A DNA stretch of 31,735 nucleotides from Lachnospiraceae bacterium UBA7179 (GCA_002491195.1 DKVL01000011.1:73679-105413), one strand, 5' to 3'; counted from the stretch's first letter, positions 6,185 to 15,679 are shown. Program-made: numbers and translations. Notes: generated from the letters alone by a model not told the origin.

Positions 6185-7754
6185 CATCACCATCTTTTTT
6201 AATCAAACGACAATATGTGTACTCTTTTTTGACCGTCATTGAAGCACCCGATATACTCACTACCACGCCTTGATACATCGTCCCCCTCAATATGATCTGT
6301 GCTGGCCCCTCATTCTTCAACATCTTGTCCAGCTTTTCAATCTCCTTTAATTCCTCCTGTATGTTAGCCTGTGTTCCCGCTAACGTGACCTGTAACATTC
6401 TGGCATTTTTAATCTGCTCCTGTGTCAGTTTCACTCCCGCCTTTAACTTCTTGGTTGTATCTTCCAAAACCTTCTTCATCTGCGATACAGTTTTAGACTT
6501 TTCCCCAACACTTTTTTGTAGCTCTGCCAACCTCTTTTTGGACTCAATGTCTGTTCCAATCTCCACGATTGTCACTGCCCCCATCGGAGAACCTATATTC
6601 CGGGCATTAATCACTCCTTTGGCTACTACCTTACCGCCTGTAATCAATCCTTTCCCCGCATCGGCATTGATATTGGTGCCAGCTGACACTTTGGCGTTTA
6701 AGATCTGCTCTGCCTCTACAAAGCCATCCGCCTCAACCTCTGCCGCTGAGATGAATTTTGCAATGATGTTTCCGCCCGCCTTCAGTCTGCCCTTGTTCTG
6801 CCCGTGCATCCCTCTTGCGATAATAATATTTCCACCTGCCTCTATAACTGCGCCTTCTACGACGCCGCTCACAAAGACATTTCCATCGGTCTTAATACTG
6901 AAATTCTCACAGACATTTCCCTTGACTTCCACATCTCCATGATATTCTATATTTCCCGTGGACGTACCTACATCTTCCACGCTGTACACATCAGAGACAA
7001 AGACCGCTTTGTCAACCAGTGACACATGTCCGTCCACCATGCTGATCAATTTCAATCCGTCCTTTGATTTCTCGAGATTCCTGCCATGATCAAAGACTGC
7101 TTTCTTGACCTCACGCGCCAACAGGACTGAACCATATACGTCATATCCATTCTCACCTTTTTCCTCAGGTATGATCTCAGCAAGAACCTGTCCTTTCGTA
7201 CACTGATGCAGATTATTTAACTTAAAGAAATCTACGCTCCCATCCTCCCGCAGCTCGGGACGCACCGTATTGTCCGTGTCAAAATGATATATGATCGATC
7301 CATCGCGCCCGGGCGTGGGAAGTTTCCCCCGTGCAACCACAACATCTGTACAATATGGACGCTCCTCCAACGCCATCAAGATTGCGTCCTCGTCAATTCC
7401 AGCCCGCACCCTCATCCGTGCGATCTGCTCCAGAATATGTGCCTTGCTTGTTGCACGTCCGCCTGCACTAGGCGGATATATGCGCATGATCACCGTCATC
7501 TTATCAGACTCCACATAAATCGAACATTTCTCATCCACTGGCTGCAATTTCATTGGTGTCAAAAAAAGAACTACTTCCTCATCGCCCATATTCGCCAGCG
7601 CAGAGTTGATTGCCATGACATCATAGGGTACGCCCACCATATTTAGATACTCTTTTAACTCTGTAACACGTATCTTTTCCCCCTCTCCGATTGGCGGAGA
7701 TAGCAATAAACTTACCCCTTTTTCGTTAATCTGTAGCTGAAAATATCCATTCAT
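6165..7754 (-). CDS. FapA family protein (DUF342)
   Basis: This 529-residue cytoplasmic protein matches the FapA/DUF342 architecture. It has an N-terminal mixed domain (to about 170), then a bactofilin-like beta-helix of repeated glycine-valine turns (for example GNVFVSGVVEGAVIEAGGNI), then a coiled coil (about 410-470) and a small C-terminal beta domain. Vibrio FapA affects polar flagellar assembly; the Firmicute role is not established. The start is placed at the ATG at 7752-7754 because GGAGG lies ten bases before it; an in-frame TTG seven codons earlier overlaps that site. It lies 24 bases downstream of sigD, consistent with a flagellar role. Confidence 0.88.
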   Translation of the reverse strand: MNGYFQLQINEKGVSLLLSPPIGEGEKIRVTELKEYLNMVGVPYDVMAINSALANMGDEEVVLFLTPMKLQPVDEKCSIYVESDKMTVIMRIYPPSAGGRATSKAHILEQIARMRVRAGIDEDAILMALEERPYCTDVVVARGKLPTPGRDGSIIYHFDTDNTVRPELREDGSVDFFKLNNLHQCTKGQVLAEIIPEEKGENGYDVYGSVLLAREVKKAVFDHGRNLEKSKDGLKLISMVDGHVSLVDKAVFVSDVYSVEDVGTSTGNIEYHGDVEVKGNVCENFSIKTDGNVFVSGVVEGAVIEAGGNIIIARGMHGQNKGRLKAGGNIIAKFISAAEVEADGFVEAEQILNAKVSAGTNINADAGKGLITGGKVVAKGVINARNIGSPMGAVTIVEIGTDIESKKRLAELQKSVGEKSKTVSQMKKVLEDTTKKLKAGVKLTQEQIKNARMLQVTLAGTQANIQEELKEIEKLDKMLKNEGPAQIILRGTMYQGVVVSISGASMTVKKEYTYCRLIKKDGDVASAIL

Positions 7755-7778
7755 ATAAGTTGTGCCTCCATGCAATGA

Positions 7779-8540
7779 TCAGTCTAGTATTCCAATATAA
7801 TTTCCCATCTTAGTTTTCATTTTCTGTAAAGCCTTCGTGTGCAATTGCGATATTCTTGACTCTGACACCTCAAGCACGCGGCTGATTTCTTTCAACGTGA
7901 GCTCCTCGTAATAATACAGCAGAATCACCTTTTTCTCCTTGTCTGTCAGCAGCTCCAGAGATTCTTCAAGCATCTTTTTGAGTTCACTCTTCTCAACTAC
8001 GCTCTCTGGCGTCTCAAACCCAGAGCTGATGCTTTTTTCCGACGAGATATCGTTTCCCTGCTCCACATACTCATTCAGGGATATCATATTGTCAGCCTTA
8101 ACCTGATTCTGCCAGTCCAGGAACTCGTCCTCACTGATTCCCATATACGCCGCAAGCTCCGCGTCCGTAGCTGGTCTTCCATTGCGCTGTTCTAATTCCT
8201 TCATTGCCGTATCAATCTGCTTCTGACGCTGCCTGATTGTCCGCGGTATCCAGTCCATTTTTCGAATCTGGTCAAGGATCGCGCCGCGGATACGCAGACT
8301 GGCATAGGTCTCGAATTTCACCTCTTTGTTTGTATCAAACTTATCAATAGCGTCAATGAGACCAAACACACCATAACTTACCAAATCCTCATATTCTACA
8401 TTATAGCCAAGGTACATACTGAGTCGTCCCGCTACCACTTTCACAAGCGGAGCATATTCCAGGATAAGTTTTTCCCTTAATTCAGGAGTCTTCAGTCTGG
8501 CATAATCCTCCCAAAGTCTTTTGCGTGCTGCATCGTTCAT
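7779..8540 (-). CDS. sigD: Flagellar RNA polymerase sigma factor SigD (FliA/WhiG family)
   Basis: This 253-residue sigma-28 type factor directs transcription of late flagellar genes such as flagellin, motility and chemotaxis genes. Region 2 is clear: EYEDLVSYGVFGLIDAIDKF, then the -10 recognition part KFETYASLRIRGAILDQIRK. Region 3 follows, and region 4 has LTDKEKKVILLYYYEELTLK and the helix-turn-helix ISRVLEVSESRISQLHTKAL. A G-rich binding site precedes the ATG. It sits near the end of the fla/che run, as in B. subtilis, where distance from the promoter affects SigD level and the motile fraction of cells. No flgM anti-sigma gene is in the window. Confidence 0.97.
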   Translation of the reverse strand: MNDAARKRLWEDYARLKTPELREKLILEYAPLVKVVAGRLSMYLGYNVEYEDLVSYGVFGLIDAIDKFDTNKEVKFETYASLRIRGAILDQIRKMDWIPRTIRQRQKQIDTAMKELEQRNGRPATDAELAAYMGISEDEFLDWQNQVKADNMISLNEYVEQGNDISSEKSISSGFETPESVVEKSELKKMLEESLELLTDKEKKVILLYYYEELTLKEISRVLEVSESRISQLHTKALQKMKTKMGNYIGILD

Positions 8541-8552
8541 TCCAATCCCCCG

Positions 8553-8984
8553 TTACGCTTCATTATCCTCATTACTTGCTATTGCTGCTGTGGTATCCTC
8601 AGCGGCATAATTCCGAAGCTCTTCGTCAGAATATCCTTCCGCAGAATCGTATTCCCCGCTCTCTGACATAAAACCATCTGCGTCCATACCTTCCATATCT
8701 TTCTGCTCGTCATTCGCAAAAGCAACAACGCTACCTGTGAGCTCTCCACTCTGCTTTGCCTTCTGAACCATCATTTCAAGATCACCCGTAGGTATAATCC
8801 GGGGTCTGATCGATGCATATAGATACCTTGCCACATCACCGATAATGTAAAAAATCACCAGCACAATCAGCAGTCCCCACAGCATTGTTGTCAGATCAAA
8901 TCCCCTAACATACATTATTATAGACGCTATCGCACCTGCCAGAAGCATGAAAAAAGGTGTGATAAGACCTGTCTTATTTCCCAT
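8553..8984 (-). CDS. Unknown two-helix membrane protein between cheD and sigD
   Basis: This 143-residue protein has two membrane helices (about residues 7-25 and 32-50), then a short basic region RPRIIPTGDLEMMVQKAKQSG and a strongly acidic C-terminal tail rich in Asp, Glu, Ser and Ala. AAGAGG precedes its ATG. It has no family I can name. It lies 26 bases downstream of cheD and 12 bases upstream of sigD, so its product is made with the chemotaxis proteins and the sigma factor. The acidic tail, probably cytoplasmic, could bind a partner, but this is a guess. Confidence 0.75.
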   Translation of the reverse strand: MGNKTGLITPFFMLLAGAIASIIMYVRGFDLTTMLWGLLIVLVIFYIIGDVARYLYASIRPRIIPTGDLEMMVQKAKQSGELTGSVVAFANDEQKDMEGMDADGFMSESGEYDSAEGYSDEELRNYAAEDTTAAIASNEDNEA

Positions 8985-9010
8985 TCTATTATCCTCTTAA
9001 ATTCCAATAA

Positions 9011-9496
9011 TCAAATCTTTTTCTCAGGTTTTCCTGCGGAACGAATAATCAAATCACCCGTCTCAGGATAAAATACAATGGTACGACCATAATTAAGACC
9101 TGTATCCTGCGCCTTTAACGGAATCCCAAGTTCCCTCAATTTTTTCTTGCTGGCCTCCACATTTCGTTCTCCAACACGTACCATATCCGATTTGTTCTGA
9201 AACGCAAACATCTGTGCCCCGCCTGCTATCTTTGCCTCCAGCCTTGTCTTCCTGCCACCCATTGCTACTATTTTTTTCACAAGGTCATCAATCCCTGTAT
9301 CAGCAAATTTTGCTCTGTTTGAATTATTTTCTATCTGTTTACTGTCTGGCAGCATCGCGTGCGCCAGTCCTCCTACTTTGGCAACCGGATCTCTGATACA
9401 TATTCCCACGCAAGAACCAAGTCCCAATGTCGTTATGCCATCAGGACTCTTGCACACATTCAAGTCCGCCATCCCTACTTTAACTATATTCGCCAT
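9011..9496 (-). CDS. cheD: Chemoreceptor glutamine deamidase CheD
   Basis: CheD deamidates receptor glutamines and, in B. subtilis, binds CheC and stimulates its phosphatase activity. The catalytic residues known from the family are all present: Thr23, Cys29 in LGLGSCVGICIRD, and His46 in GGLAHAMLP. FADTGIDDLV and the C-terminal GLNYGRTIVFYPETG complete the family pattern. At 161 residues it is of normal length. It follows cheC after a 51-base gap. A GGGG-containing binding site precedes the ATG at a slightly long distance. Confidence 0.97.
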   Translation of the reverse strand: MANIVKVGMADLNVCKSPDGITTLGLGSCVGICIRDPVAKVGGLAHAMLPDSKQIENNSNRAKFADTGIDDLVKKIVAMGGRKTRLEAKIAGGAQMFAFQNKSDMVRVGERNVEASKKKLRELGIPLKAQDTGLNYGRTIVFYPETGDLIIRSAGKPEKKI

Positions 9497-9547
9497 CGCT
9501 CACTATGCCCCTTCTCTATTTAGTGCTGCTAATTTATGAATGTATAG

Positions 9548-10168
9548 TTATATTGACAGCCCAAGTCCCGCCAGCATCTTCGAGTATGACTCAAGATCCG
9601 GCATCAGAATAAAATAACCATTCAGATCCACATCATCCGTAAACACAGTCTGGATTAACAGGATCTGATCCCCTATAATACCAAATTCTGTAGCCGGTAC
9701 GCTTAATATCGCATTGAGCATATCAATATTTAAGTCTGGAACCGACGGAATCATCTTGAGATTTGTCATCTGAGCCAGTGAATTGAGATAGGCACCTGTG
9801 ATAATATTGCCAATCTCTTTCATCGCTGATATCTCGATCTCTGTGAATCCGCCCTCTGATGGTGGCATTCCCATAAGCTTTGACACGAGCGATTTTGCGG
9901 CGTTCTTCTCGAGAATAAACATAATACTGCCTGAAATGTCTCCCTCAACAGCCAGATAGATGCCAGCAACAAGCTGCTCTTCGCCGCCCATGACCACGCC
10001 AACATCCTTGAAATCCAGAAGTCTGACTTGTGGAACCTTCATATCCACCTTAGTCTGAAGCATCTGGGCAAGTGCCGTCGTCGCGTTGCCTGCCCCGATA
10101 TTCCCTAGCTCCTTTAATACATCATAATATTCTGTCGTAACTCTCTCGAAACTCATATTTTCTGCCAT
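9548..10168 (-). CDS. cheC: CheY-P phosphatase CheC
   Basis: CheC removes phosphate from CheY-P. This 206-residue protein keeps both active-site motifs of the form E-x-x-N: KELGNIGAGN (Glu20, Asn23) and MKEIGNIITG (Glu118, Asn121). True CheC proteins carry both motifs. The start is taken as the ATG of MAENMSF, because the in-frame ATG eight codons earlier has no ribosome binding site and contains the AGGAAAGG that could serve the inner start. It lies between cheW and cheD, so phosphatase and deamidase, which act together in Firmicute adaptation, are co-expressed. Confidence 0.96.
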   Translation of the reverse strand: MAENMSFERVTTEYYDVLKELGNIGAGNATTALAQMLQTKVDMKVPQVRLLDFKDVGVVMGGEEQLVAGIYLAVEGDISGSIMFILEKNAAKSLVSKLMGMPPSEGGFTEIEISAMKEIGNIITGAYLNSLAQMTNLKMIPSVPDLNIDMLNAILSVPATEFGIIGDQILLIQTVFTDDVDLNGYFILMPDLESYSKMLAGLGLSI

Positions 10169-10226
10169 GATAAAACCTAAGCCTTTCCTCATTCAAAAAG
10201 TCACTATCTATTATATCAATGCAATC

Positions 10227-10724
10227 TCACACATCAACCACTTCTGCCAGTACTGATGTGATATCCAACAGCGAGATCAACTTTCCGTCCGCTTTACCTA
10301 CACCGGAAAGAAATCTCTCCTTCTCGTCCTTCTCATACCCCATTCGCTCAATATGCTCTTCGTCGAGTGTCACAACCTCTTTCACCTCGTCCACCAGCAC
10401 ACCGATCGACTCATGCTGTTCCAGCGTGAGAATAATAATACGTGTCTTCTTAGTAACTTCATCCTCCGGCAGCCCCATCTTCAATCTGAGACTGATTGTA
10501 GGAATGACAACTCCCCGGACATTAATCACACCTTTGATGTAATTAGGCACCTTTGGCACCCTAGTTATCTTTGACATTCTGATAATATTCGATATGTATT
10601 TAATATCGATACCATACTGCTCACCACCAAGCTGTGTCACAATAAACTGTGTCGTATCATGTTTTACAGGACGATTGAGACTAATATCCCGCTTTTGATC
10701 ATCCATTACTTTTATTTCATCCAT
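10227..10724 (-). CDS. cheW: Chemotaxis coupling protein CheW
   Basis: CheW links receptors to the CheA kinase in the chemoreceptor array. The 165-residue protein is a single CheW-like SH3-type domain. It has FIVTQLGGEQYGIDIKYISN at the start of the fold, then VPNYIKGVINVRGVVIPTI (the conserved NxRG segment), then VDEVKEVVTLDEE towards the end. The N-terminal extension of about 25 residues is polar. It lies 32 bases after cheA and 58 bases before cheC in the same unit, the usual Firmicute arrangement. Confidence 0.97.
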   Translation of the reverse strand: MDEIKVMDDQKRDISLNRPVKHDTTQFIVTQLGGEQYGIDIKYISNIIRMSKITRVPKVPNYIKGVINVRGVVIPTISLRLKMGLPEDEVTKKTRIIILTLEQHESIGVLVDEVKEVVTLDEEHIERMGYEKDEKERFLSGVGKADGKLISLLDITSVLAEVVDV

Positions 10725-10756
10725 GTTCTATGCCCTACCTTTCCTTATCAATAGGA

Positions 10757-12916
10757 TTAAATCAACGCATTGGTATCAAGAATCAATGCCACCTCACCAT
10801 TACCTAAGATTGTAGCGCCACTGATCATCTTCGGTACTTTGATATACTTGCCCATGGACTTAATTACAACCTCCTGCTGCCCGATCAGCTCGTCTACTAC
10901 CAAACCGGCCTGCTTGTCGCCCTTCTTTACAATAATAACCGTGAGATTCTTATTCTTCTTATCTTCATCCCCTCTTGAAGGAATCTCAAGAACCTTATCC
11001 ATTCTGATAATAGGAATGACTGTTCCACGAATATGGATTACTTCTTTTGCCTGTACAAATTTGATATCCTCTGGCAAAACATCTTCGATTGTCTGAATAG
11101 ACCCCAGTGCAATCGCATATTTCTCATCACCGATTACCACCATAAGAGCCTGAATAATGGCAAGTGTCAGAGGCAGTCTGATAATCCATGAAGACCCCTC
11201 TCCAAAGCGGTTCTTTACCTCAACCTCACCACTCAGCGACTCGATCTTTGATTTCACGACGTCCAGGCCAACACCTCGCCCTGATACATCAGATACCTTC
11301 TTTGCTGTTGAGAAACTAGGCAGGAACAAAAGATCGATAATTTCCTTCTCCGTCATCGTTTCTGCCTGCTCTGGTGTCACTGTACCACGCTCAATCGCTT
11401 TATTTCTAACTGCTTCTATATTAATTCCGCCGCCATCATCACGCACTTCAATCACAACGTTATTTCCATCCTGATAAGCATCCAGGAAAATGGATCCCAC
11501 CTCCGGTTTTCCGTTTGCGACACGCACATCATTCGGCTCGAGACCATGGTCTGCAGAATTTCTAAGCATATGCATCAACGGATCACCGATCTCATCGACA
11601 ACAGTACGGTCAAGCTCTGTATCCTCACCTGTCATATACAGTTCCATTTTCTTGCCAAGTTTCTTGGACAAATCCCTGATCATACGCGGGAACTTTGCAA
11701 CGACACTCTCAATTGGCACCATGCGGACTTTCATGACAGACTCATGAAGATTCGTGGTCACGCTCTCAAGATACTCAATCTGTTCATTGACAGCGCTGTT
11801 GTCTCCCTTACTGTCCTCAGCCGCCGCTGCTGTTGCTGACATCAGAGAATTCTTCGCAATGATCAGCTCACTGACTAAATTCATCAGATTATCAAGTTTC
11901 TCAATATCAACTCGGACTGTCCTGTTTACTACAGGCTTTGCCGCCGGTTTTGCAGACGATGATGCCGCCGCAGTTTTTGCTGCCGGTGCAGACGCTGCCG
12001 CAGGTGCCGCCGCTTTTGGTGCAGGTGCCGCCACCGCGGGTTTTACCTCCGCCGCCGGTTTCGTCTCTACTGGTTTTTCTGGTGCTGCAGGCTTTGCCGG
12101 TGCTGCGACAGAATACTCTGCGCAGAATGCCTCCTCGATCTCAGACACACTCTTGACTGCGTCCTTAATCTCATCGGCCGTGTTCCCTGATATAAAAATT
12201 AAACTAAATGTCAGCTCAAACTTCTCATCCTCAATATCCTGTGCAGTCGGTGATGATACAATAATCTCACCCAGTTTCTCGAGTGCCTTGAACACCAGGA
12301 ATGCCCTTGCAGCCTTCAGTACACACGCCTCTTCGACATAGACCGTCACACCAAAGACTTTCAATCCCTCACTGTGTGCCTTATCAATGAGCATTTTCTC
12401 CGTATCATTGATCTTGATCTCCTGCCATCTCTCTCCCTTGGCATTCCCATCACTGGATGTCTCTACAGCGACTTCAGGCGCAGCTGCCCCTGAAGCAGCT
12501 GCTGGTGCGCTATCGCCTGCCACAACCTCTCCGTTGTTCTTCAGGATACTGTTCAATGCATCAATCAATTCCTGATTGTCATTTGTTCCCTCCTCTGTCG
12601 TCTGCTGAATATTGTTGACATACTCTTCCAGCGCGTCCAGACTTTTGAACAGAATATCAATCATTCCGGGCTGTACCTTAAAGGTACCATTTCGAACTTC
12701 CGAAAATACGTTCTCCATATCATGAGTAAGCGTCTGCATCCGCTTATATCCCATCGTACCTGCCATACCCTTTAAGGAATGAGCAGCTCTGAAAATTTCG
12801 TTGATCGTATCCATATTTTCAGGATTCTGCTCTAATTCCATGATCTGATCGCTTAGATTTTGTAAATGCTCCTTTGACTCATCAAGGAAAATATCAAGAT
12901 ATTGACTTGTATCCAT
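10757..12916 (-). CDS. cheA: Chemotaxis histidine kinase CheA
   Basis: CheA autophosphorylates in response to receptors and passes phosphate to CheY and CheB. The 719-residue protein has the HPt domain with the phosphorylated His46 in RAAHSLKGMAG. A P2 response-regulator docking domain follows (about 170-280), then an alanine/proline-rich linker, the dimerisation helices, and the ATPase domain with N box NSADHGLE, G1 DDGGGI and G2 GRGVGLDVV. The C-terminal CheW-like domain ends the protein. The start is the ATG at 12914-12916, one base after the cheB stop; an ATG six codons upstream lacks a binding site. Translational coupling to cheB is likely. Confidence 0.98.
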   Translation of the reverse strand: MDTSQYLDIFLDESKEHLQNLSDQIMELEQNPENMDTINEIFRAAHSLKGMAGTMGYKRMQTLTHDMENVFSEVRNGTFKVQPGMIDILFKSLDALEEYVNNIQQTTEEGTNDNQELIDALNSILKNNGEVVAGDSAPAAASGAAAPEVAVETSSDGNAKGERWQEIKINDTEKMLIDKAHSEGLKVFGVTVYVEEACVLKAARAFLVFKALEKLGEIIVSSPTAQDIEDEKFELTFSLIFISGNTADEIKDAVKSVSEIEEAFCAEYSVAAPAKPAAPEKPVETKPAAEVKPAVAAPAPKAAAPAAASAPAAKTAAASSSAKPAAKPVVNRTVRVDIEKLDNLMNLVSELIIAKNSLMSATAAAAEDSKGDNSAVNEQIEYLESVTTNLHESVMKVRMVPIESVVAKFPRMIRDLSKKLGKKMELYMTGEDTELDRTVVDEIGDPLMHMLRNSADHGLEPNDVRVANGKPEVGSIFLDAYQDGNNVVIEVRDDGGGINIEAVRNKAIERGTVTPEQAETMTEKEIIDLLFLPSFSTAKKVSDVSGRGVGLDVVKSKIESLSGEVEVKNRFGEGSSWIIRLPLTLAIIQALMVVIGDEKYAIALGSIQTIEDVLPEDIKFVQAKEVIHIRGTVIPIIRMDKVLEIPSRGDEDKKNKNLTVIIVKKGDKQAGLVVDELIGQQEVVIKSMGKYIKVPKMISGATILGNGEVALILDTNALI

Positions 12917-12917
12917 T

Positions 12918-14027
12918 CTACCTGACCCCCACATTCATTATAATTTCCTGGGCCACGTTATCAAGTGAGACCACTTGGTTTACCAGTCCTGTAGCAGCGA
13001 TTGCTTTGGGCATTCCATACACCGTCGATGATGCCTCATCCTGTGCGATAACGTGTATCTTTTTTGAAGTTTCCAAATTCACGATTCCCCTGGTGCCGTC
13101 CGCTCCCATACCAGTCAACACAACACAGACAATCTGCGCATAATTACTTGTTTTCAAGGACTCATACATATAATTTGCACAGGGCTTTACCCCCTCTCTT
13201 GGAGGTTCATCTGTATATGTAATTGTCGCCCGTCCGCCCTTAGTCGCCACGTTCATATGCTTGCCGCCCATGGAAATATATACCACCCCGTTCTCAAGCA
13301 CATCGCCCTCCGCCGCTTCCTTGACTTTGATCCTGCTCAGGGAATCAAGCCTTTCGGCGAGTGACTGTGTAAACCCTTTCGGCATATGCTGGACAATTAA
13401 AACAGGTGCTGCAAGTTCAGCCGGAAGTCTCGGCACAACACTCTGAAGTGCTTTGGGACCTCCTGTCGAGCAGGCAAGCGCAACGATCTTCTGCCCGCCT
13501 ACCATCGGCTTACTTTTCCTGACAATGTTCACAAGCTTTTGAGTATTTTCCTCCTGCTTCTCCCTCGTCACTACGGGCAGGACCGAAATATTGGTCTGAC
13601 GGCTTGAGACAACCGCCTGAAGCGTATCTAAGAATTTATCCTTGAATCCACTGCTTTTCAGATATACAATATTCACCGGTTTTTCGATGAAATCAATCGC
13701 GCCAAGATCAAGTGCCTCCATCGTGACTGTGGCACCATCCTTGGTATCTGTACTCGCCATCATAACACGCGCCCGGATCTTGTCTCTCTGCAGGACACGC
13801 AGGAGCTGGATTCCATTCATCTTAGGCATATTGACATCCAAAACGACACCATCATACGGATTCTTTTTCAGAAGTTCATACGCTGCCTGACCATCAAAAG
13901 CCTGTTCCACTACCTGGAACCGTTCATCTGAATTAATTATATCACACATAACTCTTCTCATGAGTGCAGAATCATCAACTACAAGAATTTTTTTCTTATT
14001 TTTTGGAGTATTTGTGTTTATTGTCAT
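12918..14027 (-). CDS. cheB: Chemoreceptor methylesterase/deamidase CheB
   Basis: CheB removes receptor methyl groups when phosphorylated by CheA. The 369-residue protein has a receiver domain (KKILVVDDSALMRRVM, phosphorylation site Asp64 in VLDVNMPKMNG) and a C-terminal esterase domain with the catalytic serine in ALACSTGGPKAL, histidine in VQHMPKGFT and aspartate in GMGADGTRG. The ATG at 14025-14027 is preferred. A TTG three codons earlier overlaps the stop of the upstream PilZ gene and is an alternative. The partner methyltransferase CheR is not encoded in the window. Confidence 0.97.
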   Translation of the reverse strand: MTINTNTPKNKKKILVVDDSALMRRVMCDIINSDERFQVVEQAFDGQAAYELLKKNPYDGVVLDVNMPKMNGIQLLRVLQRDKIRARVMMASTDTKDGATVTMEALDLGAIDFIEKPVNIVYLKSSGFKDKFLDTLQAVVSSRQTNISVLPVVTREKQEENTQKLVNIVRKSKPMVGGQKIVALACSTGGPKALQSVVPRLPAELAAPVLIVQHMPKGFTQSLAERLDSLSRIKVKEAAEGDVLENGVVYISMGGKHMNVATKGGRATITYTDEPPREGVKPCANYMYESLKTSNYAQIVCVVLTGMGADGTRGIVNLETSKKIHVIAQDEASSTVYGMPKAIAATGLVNQVVSLDNVAQEIIMNVGVR

Positions 14028-14032
14028 ACTTT

Positions 14033-14758
14033 TCAACGACCCTTCCCATTTTTTCTATTTTTTCTTTCCTCATCAAAAATATACTTAATAATCTCTTCTC
14101 TCGTCGTAGTATCTATAAACTCGAATTTTACACGATTTTCAAACTCATTTGTCCGGTTCTCAATCTCGCCGGAATAAATTACTTTCGCCGCCAGCAGGAA
14201 AGACCTCTCGTTCTCCATAATCGGCAGCTTGAAAGACATCAACAAAATACTATCCTCGTGAAACTTCTGCCGCGAAACAAAACGTGTTCCGCCGCCACTG
14301 ATATCCACAATTACTCCCCTGATCATGTCTTTCTCCGCTATCAGGTAAGTAAGTCCTTTGGCAAAAGCTTCTGATTCCTGTCTGGTCATCTCTCTCGCTT
14401 TCATCTCAATGACACAGTTAAATCTATAATATTCCCTCCGTTGATATTTGTGAAGATTGCTAATCATCTCAACAACTAATATGTAAATTCCATTTATTTT
14501 CTGTCTGTCGACAATTCTGACATCTGCACGATACATTCCCCCATGGGAAAAAAAACAAACGTCATACTCCCCGTCAACCGGAAGCAGCACAAGCTTTGTC
14601 TGCTCCATAGGCATCACCAGTTCCAGCCGTCCATCATCCAGAATATCATACACAGAAGTCCTGTAAGTCTTTACGCCTTCTGTACCATCTGGTAGAACCA
14701 CACTGACTGTCGATTTTAATTCTAGCTTATCCCCTGGAGATATAAATTTCTCTATCAT
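14033..14758 (-). CDS. YcgR-like PilZ protein, c-di-GMP flagellar brake candidate
   Basis: This 241-residue protein has an N-terminal YcgR-type domain (about 1-100) and a C-terminal PilZ domain. The c-di-GMP-binding motifs are intact: RREYYR gives R-x-x-x-R at 108-112, and DISGGG gives D-x-S-x-x-G at 152-157. Relatives such as E. coli YcgR and B. subtilis YpfA (MotI/DgrA) slow the motor when c-di-GMP rises. GGGAGGAG lies just before the ATG. It sits between flhG and cheB, so the brake would be made together with the motor. The C-terminus is strongly basic (RKNRKNGKGR). Confidence 0.9.
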   Translation of the reverse strand: MIEKFISPGDKLELKSTVSVVLPDGTEGVKTYRTSVYDILDDGRLELVMPMEQTKLVLLPVDGEYDVCFFSHGGMYRADVRIVDRQKINGIYILVVEMISNLHKYQRREYYRFNCVIEMKAREMTRQESEAFAKGLTYLIAEKDMIRGVIVDISGGGTRFVSRQKFHEDSILLMSFKLPIMENERSFLLAAKVIYSGEIENRTNEFENRVKFEFIDTTTREEIIKYIFDEERKNRKNGKGR

Positions 14759-14777
14759 AGACTCCTCCCGATTCTAT

Positions 14778-15665
14778 TTACCCCATTTTTTTATTTCCAG
14801 CCACAATATGTGAGAAGAACGCTGCCATTCCGCGCTTTACCAAGGACTTATCGTACTCTCTGTCCATCAGGATATATGCCATCCGCTCATATGCGATGGA
14901 AGACTTGGCATTCGGGCTCTGCATACTCACAGGTGTCTGCTGCATTACTGCATCCTCAAGATGATAGTCCTGTGGTATCGAACCAAGATATGACACTGGA
15001 AGCTTCAGATAGCGGTTTACCACAGTCTCAAGCTTATTGTACATAACCTCCCCCTCCGCCACATTGGATACTTTGTTCGCAATCACCATAATTTTCGAAT
15101 CTTCTCTCGAGAATCGTGGATGACGGTTCAGTGCCTTCAAGAGCGAATAGGAGTCTGTGATCGATGTGGGCTCTGGCGTCGCCACCACCAGTATCTCACC
15201 GCTTGCGACGAGGAAATCCAACACCGCATCGGAGATCCCTGCACCAGTATCGATAATAATAATATCGGCAATTGCGTCGAGTTTTGCAAGATTTTGTATA
15301 ATATAATTCAGATAATCCCTGCTTAAATTGGACAAACCTGCGATTCCAGAACCTCCTGATATAAAGCCTATGTCCATTGGTCCCCAGGTTATGATATCTG
15401 TAATATCTTTTCCCTGATAAATCAAGTCGCACAGGTTATGTTTCGGAACAGTCCCAAACATAATCTCTATGTTGGCAAGCCCAAAATCCGCATCCAATAT
15501 AATGACGCGCTTTCCCAATTTTTTGAACTGGCACGCAAGATTGATCGAAGTGTTGGACTTCCCTACTCCACCTTTTCCACTTGTCACCGTGATTACTCTG
15601 GAGAGCGGTCTTGGCACTGGATTCATTTTAATCACATTTCTTAATTGTTCAGCCTGATCCACCAT
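14778..15665 (-). CDS. flhG: Flagellar number regulator FlhG (MinD/ParA-type ATPase)
   Basis: FlhG is a MinD-like ATPase that controls flagellar number or pattern by stimulating the FlhF GTPase. The 295-residue protein begins with the FlhF-activating helix (QAEQLRNVIK), then has the deviant Walker A motif SGKGGVGKS at 29-37, Walker B-like IILDADFGLANIEI, and DTGAGISDAVLDF for the second switch. The C-terminal amphipathic region should bind the membrane. AGGAGGG precedes the ATG. It follows flhF after 14 bases, the usual flhF-flhG pair. Confidence 0.96.
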   Translation of the reverse strand: MVDQAEQLRNVIKMNPVPRPLSRVITVTSGKGGVGKSNTSINLACQFKKLGKRVIILDADFGLANIEIMFGTVPKHNLCDLIYQGKDITDIITWGPMDIGFISGGSGIAGLSNLSRDYLNYIIQNLAKLDAIADIIIIDTGAGISDAVLDFLVASGEILVVATPEPTSITDSYSLLKALNRHPRFSREDSKIMVIANKVSNVAEGEVMYNKLETVVNRYLKLPVSYLGSIPQDYHLEDAVMQQTPVSMQSPNAKSSIAYERMAYILMDREYDKSLVKRGMAAFFSHIVAGNKKMG

Positions 15666-15679
15666 ATATTACCCTCCTA

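Noticed and set aside
11754..12341. Plus-strand open frame of 195 codons opposite cheA
   Set aside because: It mirrors the alanine/proline linker of CheA and has no family features.
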